DNA of 64,000 nucleotides from Xanthobacter autotrophicus (GTDB taxonomy: Bacteria > Pseudomonadota > Alphaproteobacteria > Rhizobiales > Xanthobacteraceae): positions 310,001-374,000 of the forward strand of contig NZ_VAUP01000031.1 of the NCBI RefSeq assembly GCF_005871085.1. Direction: 5' to 3'. Of the stretch, positions 56,919 to 64,000 are shown piece by piece. The notes below the pieces were generated by a model that was not told the DNA's origin, ran no database searches, and saw only the letters and a program-made list of their open reading frames with translations. Made by a program: the position numbers and the translations under genes. Position 1 is the stretch's first letter, and each line of letters opens with the position of its first letter.

Positions 56919-57608
56919 ATGAACAAATATGTGGCCGAGTTCATCGGCACCGCCGTTCTGGTGCTGTTCGGGTGTGGTTCGGCGGTGCTGACGGGCTATG
57001 GCTCGGCACCCATCGGCATGCTTGCCATTGCCTTTGCCTTCGGCCTTGCGGTCACTTCCATGGCCTATGGCATCGGCCACGTGTCGGGGTGCCACATCAA
57101 TCCCGCGGTCACCATCGGCGTCTGGGCTGCGGGGCGCCTGCCCACCTCCGAGGTGCCCATGTACATCATCGCCCAGGTTCTGGGCGGCATCGCCGGCGCC
57201 GCCATCCTCTTCGTCATCGCTTCGGGCAAGCTTGCGGGCTTCGATGTCGCCACCTCCGGCCTTGGCCAGAACGGCTGGGGCGAGGGCTATATCGGCGGCT
57301 ACGGGCTCGGCGCGGCCATCGTGGCGGAGCTGGTGGGCACCTTCGTGTTCCTGGTGGTGATCCTCGGCTCCACCTCCAAGGCCGGCATCACCCAGGCGGC
57401 GGGCCTCGCCATCGGCCTGTCGCTGGTGATGATCCACATCGTGTTCATCCCGGTCACCGGCGTGTCGGTGAACCCGGCCCGCTCTATCGGTCCGGCCCTG
57501 TTCGCCGGCGGCAAGGCCATCGGCCAGCTCTGGCTGTTCATCGTGGTGCCGCTGGTGGGCGCCTATCTGGCCGGCCTGCTGTTCAAGCTGAAGGTGCTGG
57601 AGGACTGA
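56919..57608 (+). CDS. aqpZ: Aquaporin Z
   Basis: 229 residues, six membrane segments. Both NPA boxes are present: HINPAVTIG and SVNPARSIG. Residues near the selectivity filter (His and Arg) fit a water channel rather than a glycerol facilitator. ATG 56919 has GGAGGG seven bases upstream, so the 30-codon longer frame is rejected. Followed by a tandem repeat. Confidence 0.96.
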   Translation: MNKYVAEFIGTAVLVLFGCGSAVLTGYGSAPIGMLAIAFAFGLAVTSMAYGIGHVSGCHINPAVTIGVWAAGRLPTSEVPMYIIAQVLGGIAGAAILFVIASGKLAGFDVATSGLGQNGWGEGYIGGYGLGAAIVAELVGTFVFLVVILGSTSKAGITQAAGLAIGLSLVMIHIVFIPVTGVSVNPARSIGPALFAGGKAIGQLWLFIVVPLVGAYLAGLLFKLKVLED

Positions 57609-57621
57609 GCCTCCCCGCCCA

Positions 57622-57790
57622 AGCCCGCGCGGCGTTTGAGCGTAAACGCGAGGAGCCCGCGCGGCGTTTGAGCGTAAACGCGAGGAGCCCGCGCGGCGCT
57701 TGAGCGAAAGCGACGTTCAGCCCGGGCAGCGCCGGAGCGAAAGCAACGCTCAACCAGCCCGCGCGGCGCCTGAGCGTAGTGCCACTCAAT
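57622..57790. repeat. 32-bp tandem repeat with decaying copies
   Basis: Two identical 32-base units at 57622-57653 and 57654-57685 (each with the core GCGCGGCG-TTTGAGCG). A diverged third copy follows at 57686-57717 and at least two further shortened copies to about 57790. Noncoding, between aqpZ and the katA terminator. Confidence 0.85.
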
Positions 57791-57812
57791 CCGCGCGGGG
57801 CATCCACAAAGT

Positions 57813-57841
57813 AAAAAGGGGATGGGCCGGAGCCCATCCCC
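57813..57841 (-). terminator. Intrinsic terminator of katA
   Basis: 10-bp stem GGGGATGGGC (57818-57827) with GCCCATCCCC (57832-57841), loop CGGA, followed on the minus strand by TTTTTAC. Confidence 0.92.
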
Positions 57842-57896
57842 TTCCGGACGCCGGGCGGCGCGAACCACCCGACCTCCCCCGCACCTTTCCGGCCGC

Positions 57897-59402
57897 TCAC
57901 TCGGCGGCGACGGGACCCGACGGATTCTTCTGCTGCTGGGCGGTCTCGGCCGCCTTCTGGCGGGTTTCGTGCTCGAGCGCCGCGCGCACCCCCGCCCCGT
58001 ATTCCGGGTGGACCTGCGCAAACAGCGCGATCTGCCGGTCCGCGATCTCCTGCGGGATGCCATACATGCCCGCCGCAAGGTTGGAGAACAGGCGCGCCCG
58101 CTGGCCGGCGTCGAACAGCTCGAACAACGCTCGCGGCTGGGAAAAGTCGTCATTGCCGATGCGGTGGTTGTAGCGCTCGGCATCGCCGGAGATCTTGAGC
58201 GGCGGCTCGGCGTATTTGGCATCCTCCTTCGCGCCGCTGAACGAGTTGGGCTCGTAATAGGCGTCGGTGCTGCCCGTCAGCTGCGGGAAGAACCGCATGG
58301 CGCCGTCCTTGTGATAATGGTGGACGGGGCACTTGGGGGCGTTCACCGGCAGGTGCTCGTAATGGGTGCCGATGCGGTGGCGGTGCGCATCCGCGTAAGA
58401 GAAGATGCGGGCCTGCAGCATCTTGTCCGGCGAGAACGAGATGCCGGGCACGATGTTGGACGGCGAGAAGGCCGCCTGCTCGATCTCCGCGAAATAATTC
58501 TCCGGATTGCGGTTCAGCTCCATCACGCCGATGTCGATGGGGGGATACTCGCCGTGGGGCCACACCTTGGTGAGGTCGAACGGATTGTAGGAGGTCTTCT
58601 CCGCATCCAGCTCCGGCATGATCTGGACCTGCACCTTCCATTTGGGAAAGTCGCCGGCCTCGATGGCGCCGAACAGGTCCTCCTGCGTGGATTCGCGGGT
58701 GCGGCCCACCACTTCGGTGGCCTCGTGGTTGGTCCAGTGCTTGTGGCCCTGCAGTGTCTTGAAGTGGAACTTCACCCAGAACCGCTCGCCGGCCGCGTTG
58801 ATGAAGGAATAGGTGTGCGAGCCATAGCCGTTCATGTTCCGCACGCCCACGGGCAGGCCGCGGTCGGAGAACAGGATGGTGACCTGATGCAGGCTCTCCG
58901 GCGACAGGGACCAGAAGTCCCACATGGCGGTGGGCGAGCGCAGGTTGGTCTTGGGGTGCCGCTTCTGGGTGTGGATGAAGTCCGGGAACTTGTAGGGGTC
59001 GCGGACGAAGAACACCGGAGTGTTGTTGCCCACCAGGTCCCAGTTGCCCTCCGGCGTATAGAATTTGAGGGCGAAGCCGCGCACGTCGCGCTCGGCATCC
59101 GCCGCGCCCAGCTCGCCGGCCACGGTGGAGAAGCGGGCGATCATGGGGGTCTGCGCGCCGGGCTGGAGCGCCGCCGCCTTGGTGTATTTCGAGATGTCGC
59201 CGGTGATGGTGAGGGTGCCGTGGGCGCCCCAGCCCTTGGCATGCACCACGCGCTCTGGGATGCGCTCGCGGTTCTGGTGCGCCAGCTTCTCAAGCAGCTG
59301 GTAGTCCTGCATCAGCACCGGGCCGCGCTCGCCGGCGGTCAGCGAATTCTGGTTGTCGGCGATGGGGTTGCCGGCCGTGGTGGTGAGTGTGGGTCGCGTC
59401 AT
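57897..59402 (-). CDS. katA: Monofunctional haem catalase
   Basis: 501 residues, small-subunit clade. Catalytic His in [12 protein letters not shown], Asn in the [11 protein letters not shown] region, and the haem Tyr in [14 protein letters not shown]. Breaks down hydrogen peroxide. ATG 59402 has AGGGAG eight bases upstream. Divergent from oxyR, its likely regulator; the shared intergenic region holds a 17-bp palindrome. Confidence 0.97.
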   Translation of the reverse strand: MTRPTLTTTAGNPIADNQNSLTAGERGPVLMQDYQLLEKLAHQNRERIPERVVHAKGWGAHGTLTITGDISKYTKAAALQPGAQTPMIARFSTVAGELGAADAERDVRGFALKFYTPEGNWDLVGNNTPVFFVRDPYKFPDFIHTQKRHPKTNLRSPTAMWDFWSLSPESLHQVTILFSDRGLPVGVRNMNGYGSHTYSFINAAGERFWVKFHFKTLQGHKHWTNHEATEVVGRTRESTQEDLFGAIEAGDFPKWKVQVQIMPELDAEKTSYNPFDLTKVWPHGEYPPIDIGVMELNRNPENYFAEIEQAAFSPSNIVPGISFSPDKMLQARIFSYADAHRHRIGTHYEHLPVNAPKCPVHHYHKDGAMRFFPQLTGSTDAYYEPNSFSGAKEDAKYAEPPLKISGDAERYNHRIGNDDFSQPRALFELFDAGQRARLFSNLAAGMYGIPQEIADRQIALFAQVHPEYGAGVRAALEHETRQKAAETAQQQKNPSGPVAAE

Positions 59403-59497
59403 GAATGGGCTCCCTGAAAAGGCCCGGAGGGCGAAAATCACGAGCGCAGAATGGGCGCCTCCTGGACTGACTACAAATCAGATTGCGTTCAAAAATC

Positions 59498-59514
59498 GAT
59501 CAGATAATCTGATC
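59498..59514. promoter_or_regulatory. Palindrome in the katA-oxyR intergenic region
   Basis: GATCAGAT (59498-59505) and ATCTGATC (59507-59514) are a perfect dyad around one A, only two bases from the oxyR ATG. It includes GATAAT (59503-59508), a good -10 box for oxyR. Likely OxyR-bound and autoregulatory (inference). Confidence 0.65.
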
Positions 59515-59516
59515 AT

Positions 59517-60413
59517 ATGCTCTCCACCCGTCAACTGCGCTATTTCGATGCCATTGCCCGGCATCGCCATTTTGGCCGGGCGGCGGAAGACTGCGCGGTG
59601 ACCCAGCCGGCCTTGTCCATGCAGATCCGCGAGATGGAGGAGATGCTCGGCGTGCGCCTTTTGGAGCGGGGGCGCGGCGGGGTACGCCTTACCCCGGTGG
59701 GGGAAGAGGCCGCCGCCCGCGCCCGGGGCGTGCTCGCAGCGCTGGCCGACATGGAACGCACCATCCGCGACAGCGGCCGCCTGCTGGAGGGCCGGCTGCG
59801 GCTCGGGGTCATCGCCTCTATCGCCCCCTACCTGCTACCGCGCCTGCTGCCGGAGATGGCGCGGCGCTATCCGGGCCTCGAAATCGCGCTGCGGGAGAGC
59901 CAGACCGAGCATCTGGTGGCGGAACTCGTCCAGGGCGACCTCGACCTCGTCATCTTGAGCCTGCCGGTGGAGCATCCTGCGCTCGACGCCATGGCCCTGT
60001 TCGAGGATCGCTTCGTTCTTGCGGTGCCGGAGGCGTCGGCCGACTTCCCGGGGCCGCAGGCCTCCGCCGACAGCATCCTCGCCGCCGACCTGCTGCTGCT
60101 GGAGGACGGCCATTGCCTGCGCGACCAGGCGCTGAACGTCTGCCACAAGGCGGATGCGCGGCAATTGCGCCGCTTCGGCGCCTCCAGCCTCGCCACCCTG
60201 GCGCAGCTGGTGGCGAACGGGCAGGGCATCACCCTGCTGCCGGACCTGTTCGTGCGTGCGGAGGGCGGCCGGATGGAGGGGATCCGCCTGCTGCCGTTTC
60301 CCGATCCCGTGCCCGCGCGCACCATCGGCCTGGTCTGGCGCCGCACCCTGCCGTACCGGGAGGACGTGGAGGCGGTGGCGGATATGGTGAAGGCCTGCCG
60401 GCCGGGGGTGTGA
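59517..60413 (+). CDS. oxyR: Peroxide-sensing LysR-type regulator OxyR
   Basis: 298 residues. LysR helix-turn-helix (MLSTRQLRYFDAIARHRHFGR) at the start and substrate domain from about 90. Redox cysteines Cys200 (EDGHCLRDQ) and Cys209 (LNVCHK) match the peroxide-sensing pair of OxyR. Divergent from katA, the classical target. The start codon is ATG 59517; no ribosome site is visible upstream, and a -10-like box ends nine bases before it, so the mRNA may be leaderless. Confidence 0.95.
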   Translation: MLSTRQLRYFDAIARHRHFGRAAEDCAVTQPALSMQIREMEEMLGVRLLERGRGGVRLTPVGEEAAARARGVLAALADMERTIRDSGRLLEGRLRLGVIASIAPYLLPRLLPEMARRYPGLEIALRESQTEHLVAELVQGDLDLVILSLPVEHPALDAMALFEDRFVLAVPEASADFPGPQASADSILAADLLLLEDGHCLRDQALNVCHKADARQLRRFGASSLATLAQLVANGQGITLLPDLFVRAEGGRMEGIRLLPFPDPVPARTIGLVWRRTLPYREDVEAVADMVKACRPGV

Positions 60414-60523
60414 TCAGGGGGTGAAAACCGGGGGCATGACCCGGCGCGCATGGTCCCGTTGCGCGCCCTGCCTTGCTTTGCCCCGCATTCAAAGCTAAGC
60501 CCCGCGCCAGATACGAGGACCTC

Positions 60524-61597
60524 ATGGCTCAGGACGGACTTTCCTACCGCGACGCGGGCGTGGACATCGATGCGGGCAACCGCCTGGTCGATCTCATCAA
60601 GCCGTTGGTGAAGGCCACGGCGCGCCCCGGCGCCGACGCGGACATCGGCGGATTCGGCGGGGTGTTCGACCTGAAGGCGGCCGGCTTTGCCGATCCCCTC
60701 CTCATCGCCACCACGGATGGCGTGGGCACCAAGCTCAAGATCGCCATCGACACCGGCGTGCACGACACCATCGGCATCGACCTTGTCGCCATGTGCGTGA
60801 ACGACCTGGTGGTGCAGGGCGCCGAGCCGCTGCTGTTCCTTGACTATTTCGCCACCGGCCGGCTGGCGCCGGAAGTGGGTGCCCATATCGTCGCCGGCAT
60901 CGCCCGGGCCTGCAAGGACGCCGGCTGCGCCCTCATCGGCGGCGAGACCGCCGAGATGCCGGGCATGTACAAGGATGGCGATTACGACCTCGCCGGCTTC
61001 TCCCTTGGCGCGGTGGAACGTGGCGACCTGCTGCCCCGCAAGGACGTGGGGCCGGGCGACGTGATCCTGGGCCTCGCCTCCGCCGGGGTGCATTCCAACG
61101 GCTATTCGCTGGTGCGCCGCGTGGTCGAGCGCTCGGGCCTCGCCTGGTCCGACCCCGCGCCGTTCGAGGCGGGCCAGACGCTGGGCGCGGCCCTGCTCAC
61201 CCCCACCCGGCTCTATGTGAAGAGCGTGCTGTCGGTGATCCGTTCCACCGGCTCCGTGAAGGCGCTGGCCCACATCACCGGCGGCGGCATCACCGAGAAT
61301 TTGCCGCGGGTGCTGCCCAAGGGCACGCTGGCCCGCATCGACCTCACCAACCTCATGGTGCCGCCGGTGTTCCGCTGGCTCGCCACCGTGGGCGCCGTGG
61401 CGCCGGAGGAGATGCTGCGCGCCTTCAACTGCGGCGTCGGCATGGCCGTGGTGGTGCCGGCCGAGGACGAGGAGACCGTGGCCGATGCCTTCGCCGATGC
61501 CGGCGAATGCGTCATCCGCCTCGGCGTCATCGAGCCCGGCGAGGGCGCTCCCCACGTCGCATACGAGGGCTCCACCCATTTCGGATTCGCGTCGTGA
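60524..61597 (+). CDS. purM: Phosphoribosylformylglycinamidine cyclo-ligase
   Basis: 357 residues, AIR synthetase. Seen: [38 protein letters not shown]. Makes AIR from FGAM in purine synthesis. ATG 60524 has GAGGA five bases upstream; the frame to 60473 is rejected. Its stop overlaps the purN start (GTGA). Confidence 0.97.
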   Translation: MAQDGLSYRDAGVDIDAGNRLVDLIKPLVKATARPGADADIGGFGGVFDLKAAGFADPLLIATTDGVGTKLKIAIDTGVHDTIGIDLVAMCVNDLVVQGAEPLLFLDYFATGRLAPEVGAHIVAGIARACKDAGCALIGGETAEMPGMYKDGDYDLAGFSLGAVERGDLLPRKDVGPGDVILGLASAGVHSNGYSLVRRVVERSGLAWSDPAPFEAGQTLGAALLTPTRLYVKSVLSVIRSTGSVKALAHITGGGITENLPRVLPKGTLARIDLTNLMVPPVFRWLATVGAVAPEEMLRAFNCGVGMAVVVPAEDEETVADAFADAGECVIRLGVIEPGEGAPHVAYEGSTHFGFAS

Positions 61598-62262
61598 GCG
61601 CAGGGTCGAGCGAGGCGCCGCGCCGCACCGCGGTCCTCATTTCCGGCCGGGGCTCGAACATGGCGGCCCTGGTGAGCGCGGCCGAGCAGGAGGATTTTCC
61701 CGCCGAGATCGCTTTGGTGCTCTCCAACCGCGCCGATGCGGCCGGGCTGGAGTTTGCCAAGGCGCATGGTGTCCCGACCCTGGTGCTCTCCCACAAGGGC
61801 TATTCCGACCGCCTCGCCTTCGATGCGGCGCTGGATGCGCACCTGAAGGCGGAGGGCATCGAGATCGTCTGCCTCGCCGGCTTCATGCGCCTGCTCACCC
61901 CGTGGCTGGTGGAGCGCTGGCGCAACCGCATGATCAACGTGCACCCCTCGCTCCTGCCGAGCTTCAAGGGCCTGCACACCCATGAGCGGGCGCTTGAGGC
62001 GGGGGTGCGGGTGCACGGCTGCACCGTGCATTTCGTGCGCGCGGAGATGGATGAGGGGCCGATCATCCTGCAAGCCGTGGTCCCCATCGAGCCCGGCGAC
62101 ACGCCGGATGTGCTCGCAGACCGGGTGCTGGAGCAGGAACACATCATCTACCCCAAGGGCCTGGAACTCCTGGCCGCCGGCCGGCTGACGGTCGTGGACG
62201 AGCGGGTCGCCATCGAAGGCGCCAAGGGCGGTCTTGCTCCGCTGGTGGTGCCGGCGGTGTGA
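61594..62262 (+). CDS. purN: Phosphoribosylglycinamide formyltransferase
   Basis: 222 residues. Seen: [34 protein letters not shown] with catalytic Asn and His, and [17 protein letters not shown]. Transfers formyl from 10-formyl-THF to GAR. GTG 61594 overlaps the purM stop by GTGA. Confidence 0.97.
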   Translation: MSAGSSEAPRRTAVLISGRGSNMAALVSAAEQEDFPAEIALVLSNRADAAGLEFAKAHGVPTLVLSHKGYSDRLAFDAALDAHLKAEGIEIVCLAGFMRLLTPWLVERWRNRMINVHPSLLPSFKGLHTHERALEAGVRVHGCTVHFVRAEMDEGPIILQAVVPIEPGDTPDVLADRVLEQEHIIYPKGLELLAAGRLTVVDERVAIEGAKGGLAPLVVPAV

Positions 62263-62267
62263 GGCGC

Positions 62268-62291
62268 CCCCTCTCCGAGAGCGGAGAGGGG
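62268..62291. terminator. Hairpin between convergent purN and molybdopterin oxidoreductase genes
   Basis: 10-bp stem CCCCTCTCCG (62268-62277) with CGGAGAGGGG (62282-62291), loop AGAG; no T-run. Confidence 0.7.
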
Positions 62292-62301
62292 CTGTTCGAA
62301 G

Positions 62302-64000
62302 TCAGTCCTCCAGCTTCTCCACCCGCACCCGGTTGTCGTGGAATGCCGCGCCGCCCACCGGGGCCACCGGATCGGCGCCCGTCAGCGTGTTGATGCCGCG
62401 GCCCTCGCGGTGGGCCCGTGCCGGCTGGATCTGCTCCGACACCACCACCCCCCGCAGTACGCCGTCGAACAGGCGCGCCTTCAGCACCACGCGCCCGCGC
62501 GGGTTTTCCACCGCCACGAAGTCGCCGGTGACGATGCCCAGCGCCGCCGCGTCCTCCGGATGGATCAGCAGGGAAGGCTCTCCCTCCCGCGCCACGGAGG
62601 TGGGGGTCTCGGTGAAGGAGGAATTGAGGAAATTGCGCGCCGGCGCGGTCACCAGGCGAAACGGGTGCTCGGGCGTCGCCTCCTCGATCACCGCCCAGTG
62701 GTCGGGCAGGGACGGCATGTCCGCCACCGGGCCGAACTTGGCTGGGGCCGGAAAGCCGAGGTTGGCCCAGTCCACGGCGAAGTGGAAGCGCTTGTCGCGG
62801 TGGCCGAAGCCATTGAGGAAGTGCGCATCCTCGAAGCTCTGCGCCACCTCGATGAAGCGCGCCTTCTCCAGTTCGTCGACGGGCGCGCGGCCGCTCTCGC
62901 GCAGGGTCCAGTCGATGAGGTCGCGCGGGCTCATGGCGAAGCCGGGGTGCTCCGCGCCCAGTCGCTGCGCCAGGGCGGCGATCACCTCATGGTTGGAGCG
63001 GCACTCGCCCGGCGGCTCCACCAGCTTCGGCCCGAGCTGGATGTGGGGGTGCCCGCCCGCCTGGTAGAGGTCTTCATGCTCGGTGAACATGGTGGCGGGC
63101 AGCACGATGTCCGCCATCTGCGCCGTGTCGGTCATGAACTGCTCGTGCACGGCTACGAACAGATCTTCGCGCAGGAAGCCCGCCCGCACCTTGTCCTGTT
63201 CCGGGGCGATGGCCACCGGATTTGTGTTCTGGATGAACAGGGCCTTGACCGGGCCGCCGCCGGCCAGCGCATCCTCCTCCCCCATCAGGATGGGGCCGAT
63301 GCGGGACTGGTCGAGCTGGCGGGTTCTGGGATCGAGCTTGTCCAGCCCTTCGATCATCTTCTTGCGCCAGCCATAGGTGCCCGACAGGGAATGCAGCGCC
63401 CCGCCGCCCTCATGCTGCCATGAGCCCGCCACCACGGGTATGGAGGCCACCGCATGCATGTTCAGCGCCCCGTTGCGGGAGCGGGAGAAGCCGTAGCCGA
63501 TGCGGAAGAAGGCGCGAGGCGTGGTGCCCACGAGACGCGCATAGGCCTCGATCTCCTCCACCGCGAGCCCGCAGATGGGGGCGGCCCACTCCGGCGCGCG
63601 GGTTTTCAGGTGCTCTTCCAGCGCGGCGCTGTCGCGGGCGTAGCGGTCGAGATAGGCGCGGTCGGCGTGGCCGTCGCGGAACAGCACGTGCATGACCGCG
63701 CAGGCCAGCGCCCCATCGGTGCCGGGCCGGATGAGGAGCGGAATGTCCGCCTGCTCCATGGTGGGGGTGCGATAGACATCCACCACCGCCACCTTCGCCC
63801 CGCGGTCCTTGCGGGCGCGCATGGCGTGGGTCATCACATTGACCTGGGTGGACACCGCATTGGTGCCCCACAGGGTGATGAGGTCGGAGGCCGCCATCTC
63901 GCGCGGGTCCACGCCGGCGATGCGCCCGGCGCCCGCCATGTAGCCGCTCCAGGCCGGGTTCACGCAGATGGTGGCGAAGAAGCGCGAATAGCCCTTGGCA
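62302..64000 (-). CDS. Molybdopterin-dependent oxidoreductase (5' part beyond window)
   Basis: At least 566 residues; the open frame continues past the right edge (upstream residues AKGYSRFFATIC are in frame), so the N-terminus with any iron-sulphur site is missing. Seen: DLITLWGTNAV, GTDGALACAVMHVLF, a molybdopterin-binding region with NTNPVAIAPEQ, and ADIVLPATMFTEHEDLYQAGG. The C-terminal dinucleotide-binding domain is seen at LLIHPEDAAALGI. DMSO-reductase superfamily; substrate unknown. Confidence 0.92.
   Translation of the reverse strand, partial: AKGYSRFFATICVNPAWSGYMAGAGRIAGVDPREMAASDLITLWGTNAVSTQVNVMTHAMRARKDRGAKVAVVDVYRTPTMEQADIPLLIRPGTDGALACAVMHVLFRDGHADRAYLDRYARDSAALEEHLKTRAPEWAAPICGLAVEEIEAYARLVGTTPRAFFRIGYGFSRSRNGALNMHAVASIPVVAGSWQHEGGGALHSLSGTYGWRKKMIEGLDKLDPRTRQLDQSRIGPILMGEEDALAGGGPVKALFIQNTNPVAIAPEQDKVRAGFLREDLFVAVHEQFMTDTAQMADIVLPATMFTEHEDLYQAGGHPHIQLGPKLVEPPGECRSNHEVIAALAQRLGAEHPGFAMSPRDLIDWTLRESGRAPVDELEKARFIEVAQSFEDAHFLNGFGHRDKRFHFAVDWANLGFPAPAKFGPVADMPSLPDHWAVIEEATPEHPFRLVTAPARNFLNSSFTETPTSVAREGEPSLLIHPEDAAALGIVTGDFVAVENPRGRVVLKARLFDGVLRGVVVSEQIQPARAHREGRGINTLTGADPVAPVGGAAFHDNRVRVEKLED

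Noticed and set aside
1-64000. CRISPR arrays, insertion sequences, integrase genes, rRNA
   Set aside because: No regular direct repeats with unique spacers were seen, and no transposase, integrase or rRNA motifs. The 32-bp tandem repeat after aqpZ has no spacers.

Overview
The window is GC-rich chromosomal DNA from an alphaproteobacterium. Gene content fits the Hyphomicrobiales, and a Xanthobacteraceae-like organism is my guess rather than a proof. The pointers are dapF-mtaB-ftsY in a row, an IalB-family protein, a one-piece fused indolepyruvate:ferredoxin oxidoreductase, a chorismate mutase-hisC-prephenate dehydrogenase operon, a Rhodobacter-type PmtA, and strong third-position GC bias that leaves long false ORFs opposite real genes. 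I see no insertion sequence, phage, CRISPR array or rRNA. There is one tRNA (elongator Met).

Region 1 (1-15.7 kb) is the accessory part and the most interesting. A single very large reducing type I polyketide synthase (KS-AT-DH-ER-KR-ACP, then a degenerate and an intact condensation-like domain; its C-terminus lies outside the window) and an animal-haem-peroxidase homologue are on the minus strand. Divergent from them are a LuxR-type regulator, a RoxA/BCCP-like dihaem c-type cytochrome and a cytochrome P450 whose start overlaps the cytochrome's end. The peroxidase homologue has lost both haem-site histidines. I read this as a candidate undescribed lipid/polyketide system in which three haem-protein-fold proteins act on, or sense, the product of one iterative PKS.

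Region 2 (15.8-32.7 kb) is core metabolism: an MltB-like lytic transglycosylase, galU, the fused IOR, a DUF1007-NicO nickel/cobalt pair, the aromatic amino acid operon (chorismate mutase, hisC, tyrC), a small membrane protein, a VOC protein, rlmN, a PfkB-family (KDG kinase-like) kinase, an LprI-like exported protein and a class I aminotransferase.

Region 3 (32.8-47.4 kb) holds a CHASE-PAS-GAF-GGDEF diguanylate cyclase, tRNA-Met, pmtA, mnmA, an IalB-family exported protein, a quinone reductase, a YkvA protein, ThpR, a DUF3300 protein with a long basic repeat tail, an exported effector-binding-like protein, and dapF-mtaB-ftsY behind an unusual stem-loop.

Region 4 (47.4-53.3 kb) has a four-gene minus-strand operon (MDR dehydrogenase, a PTPS/QueD-like protein with altered active site, a GT4 glycosyltransferase and a methyltransferase) that looks like an uncharacterised pterin- or nucleoside-derived glycoside pathway. 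Divergent from it is an OpgH-like glucan glucosyltransferase, then a DinB protein.

Region 5 (53.4-64 kb) carries a large exported repeat protein, a small exported protein, aqpZ, a 32-bp tandem repeat, the divergent katA/oxyR pair around a 17-bp palindrome, purM-purN, and the 3' part of a molybdopterin oxidoreductase gene that runs off the right end.
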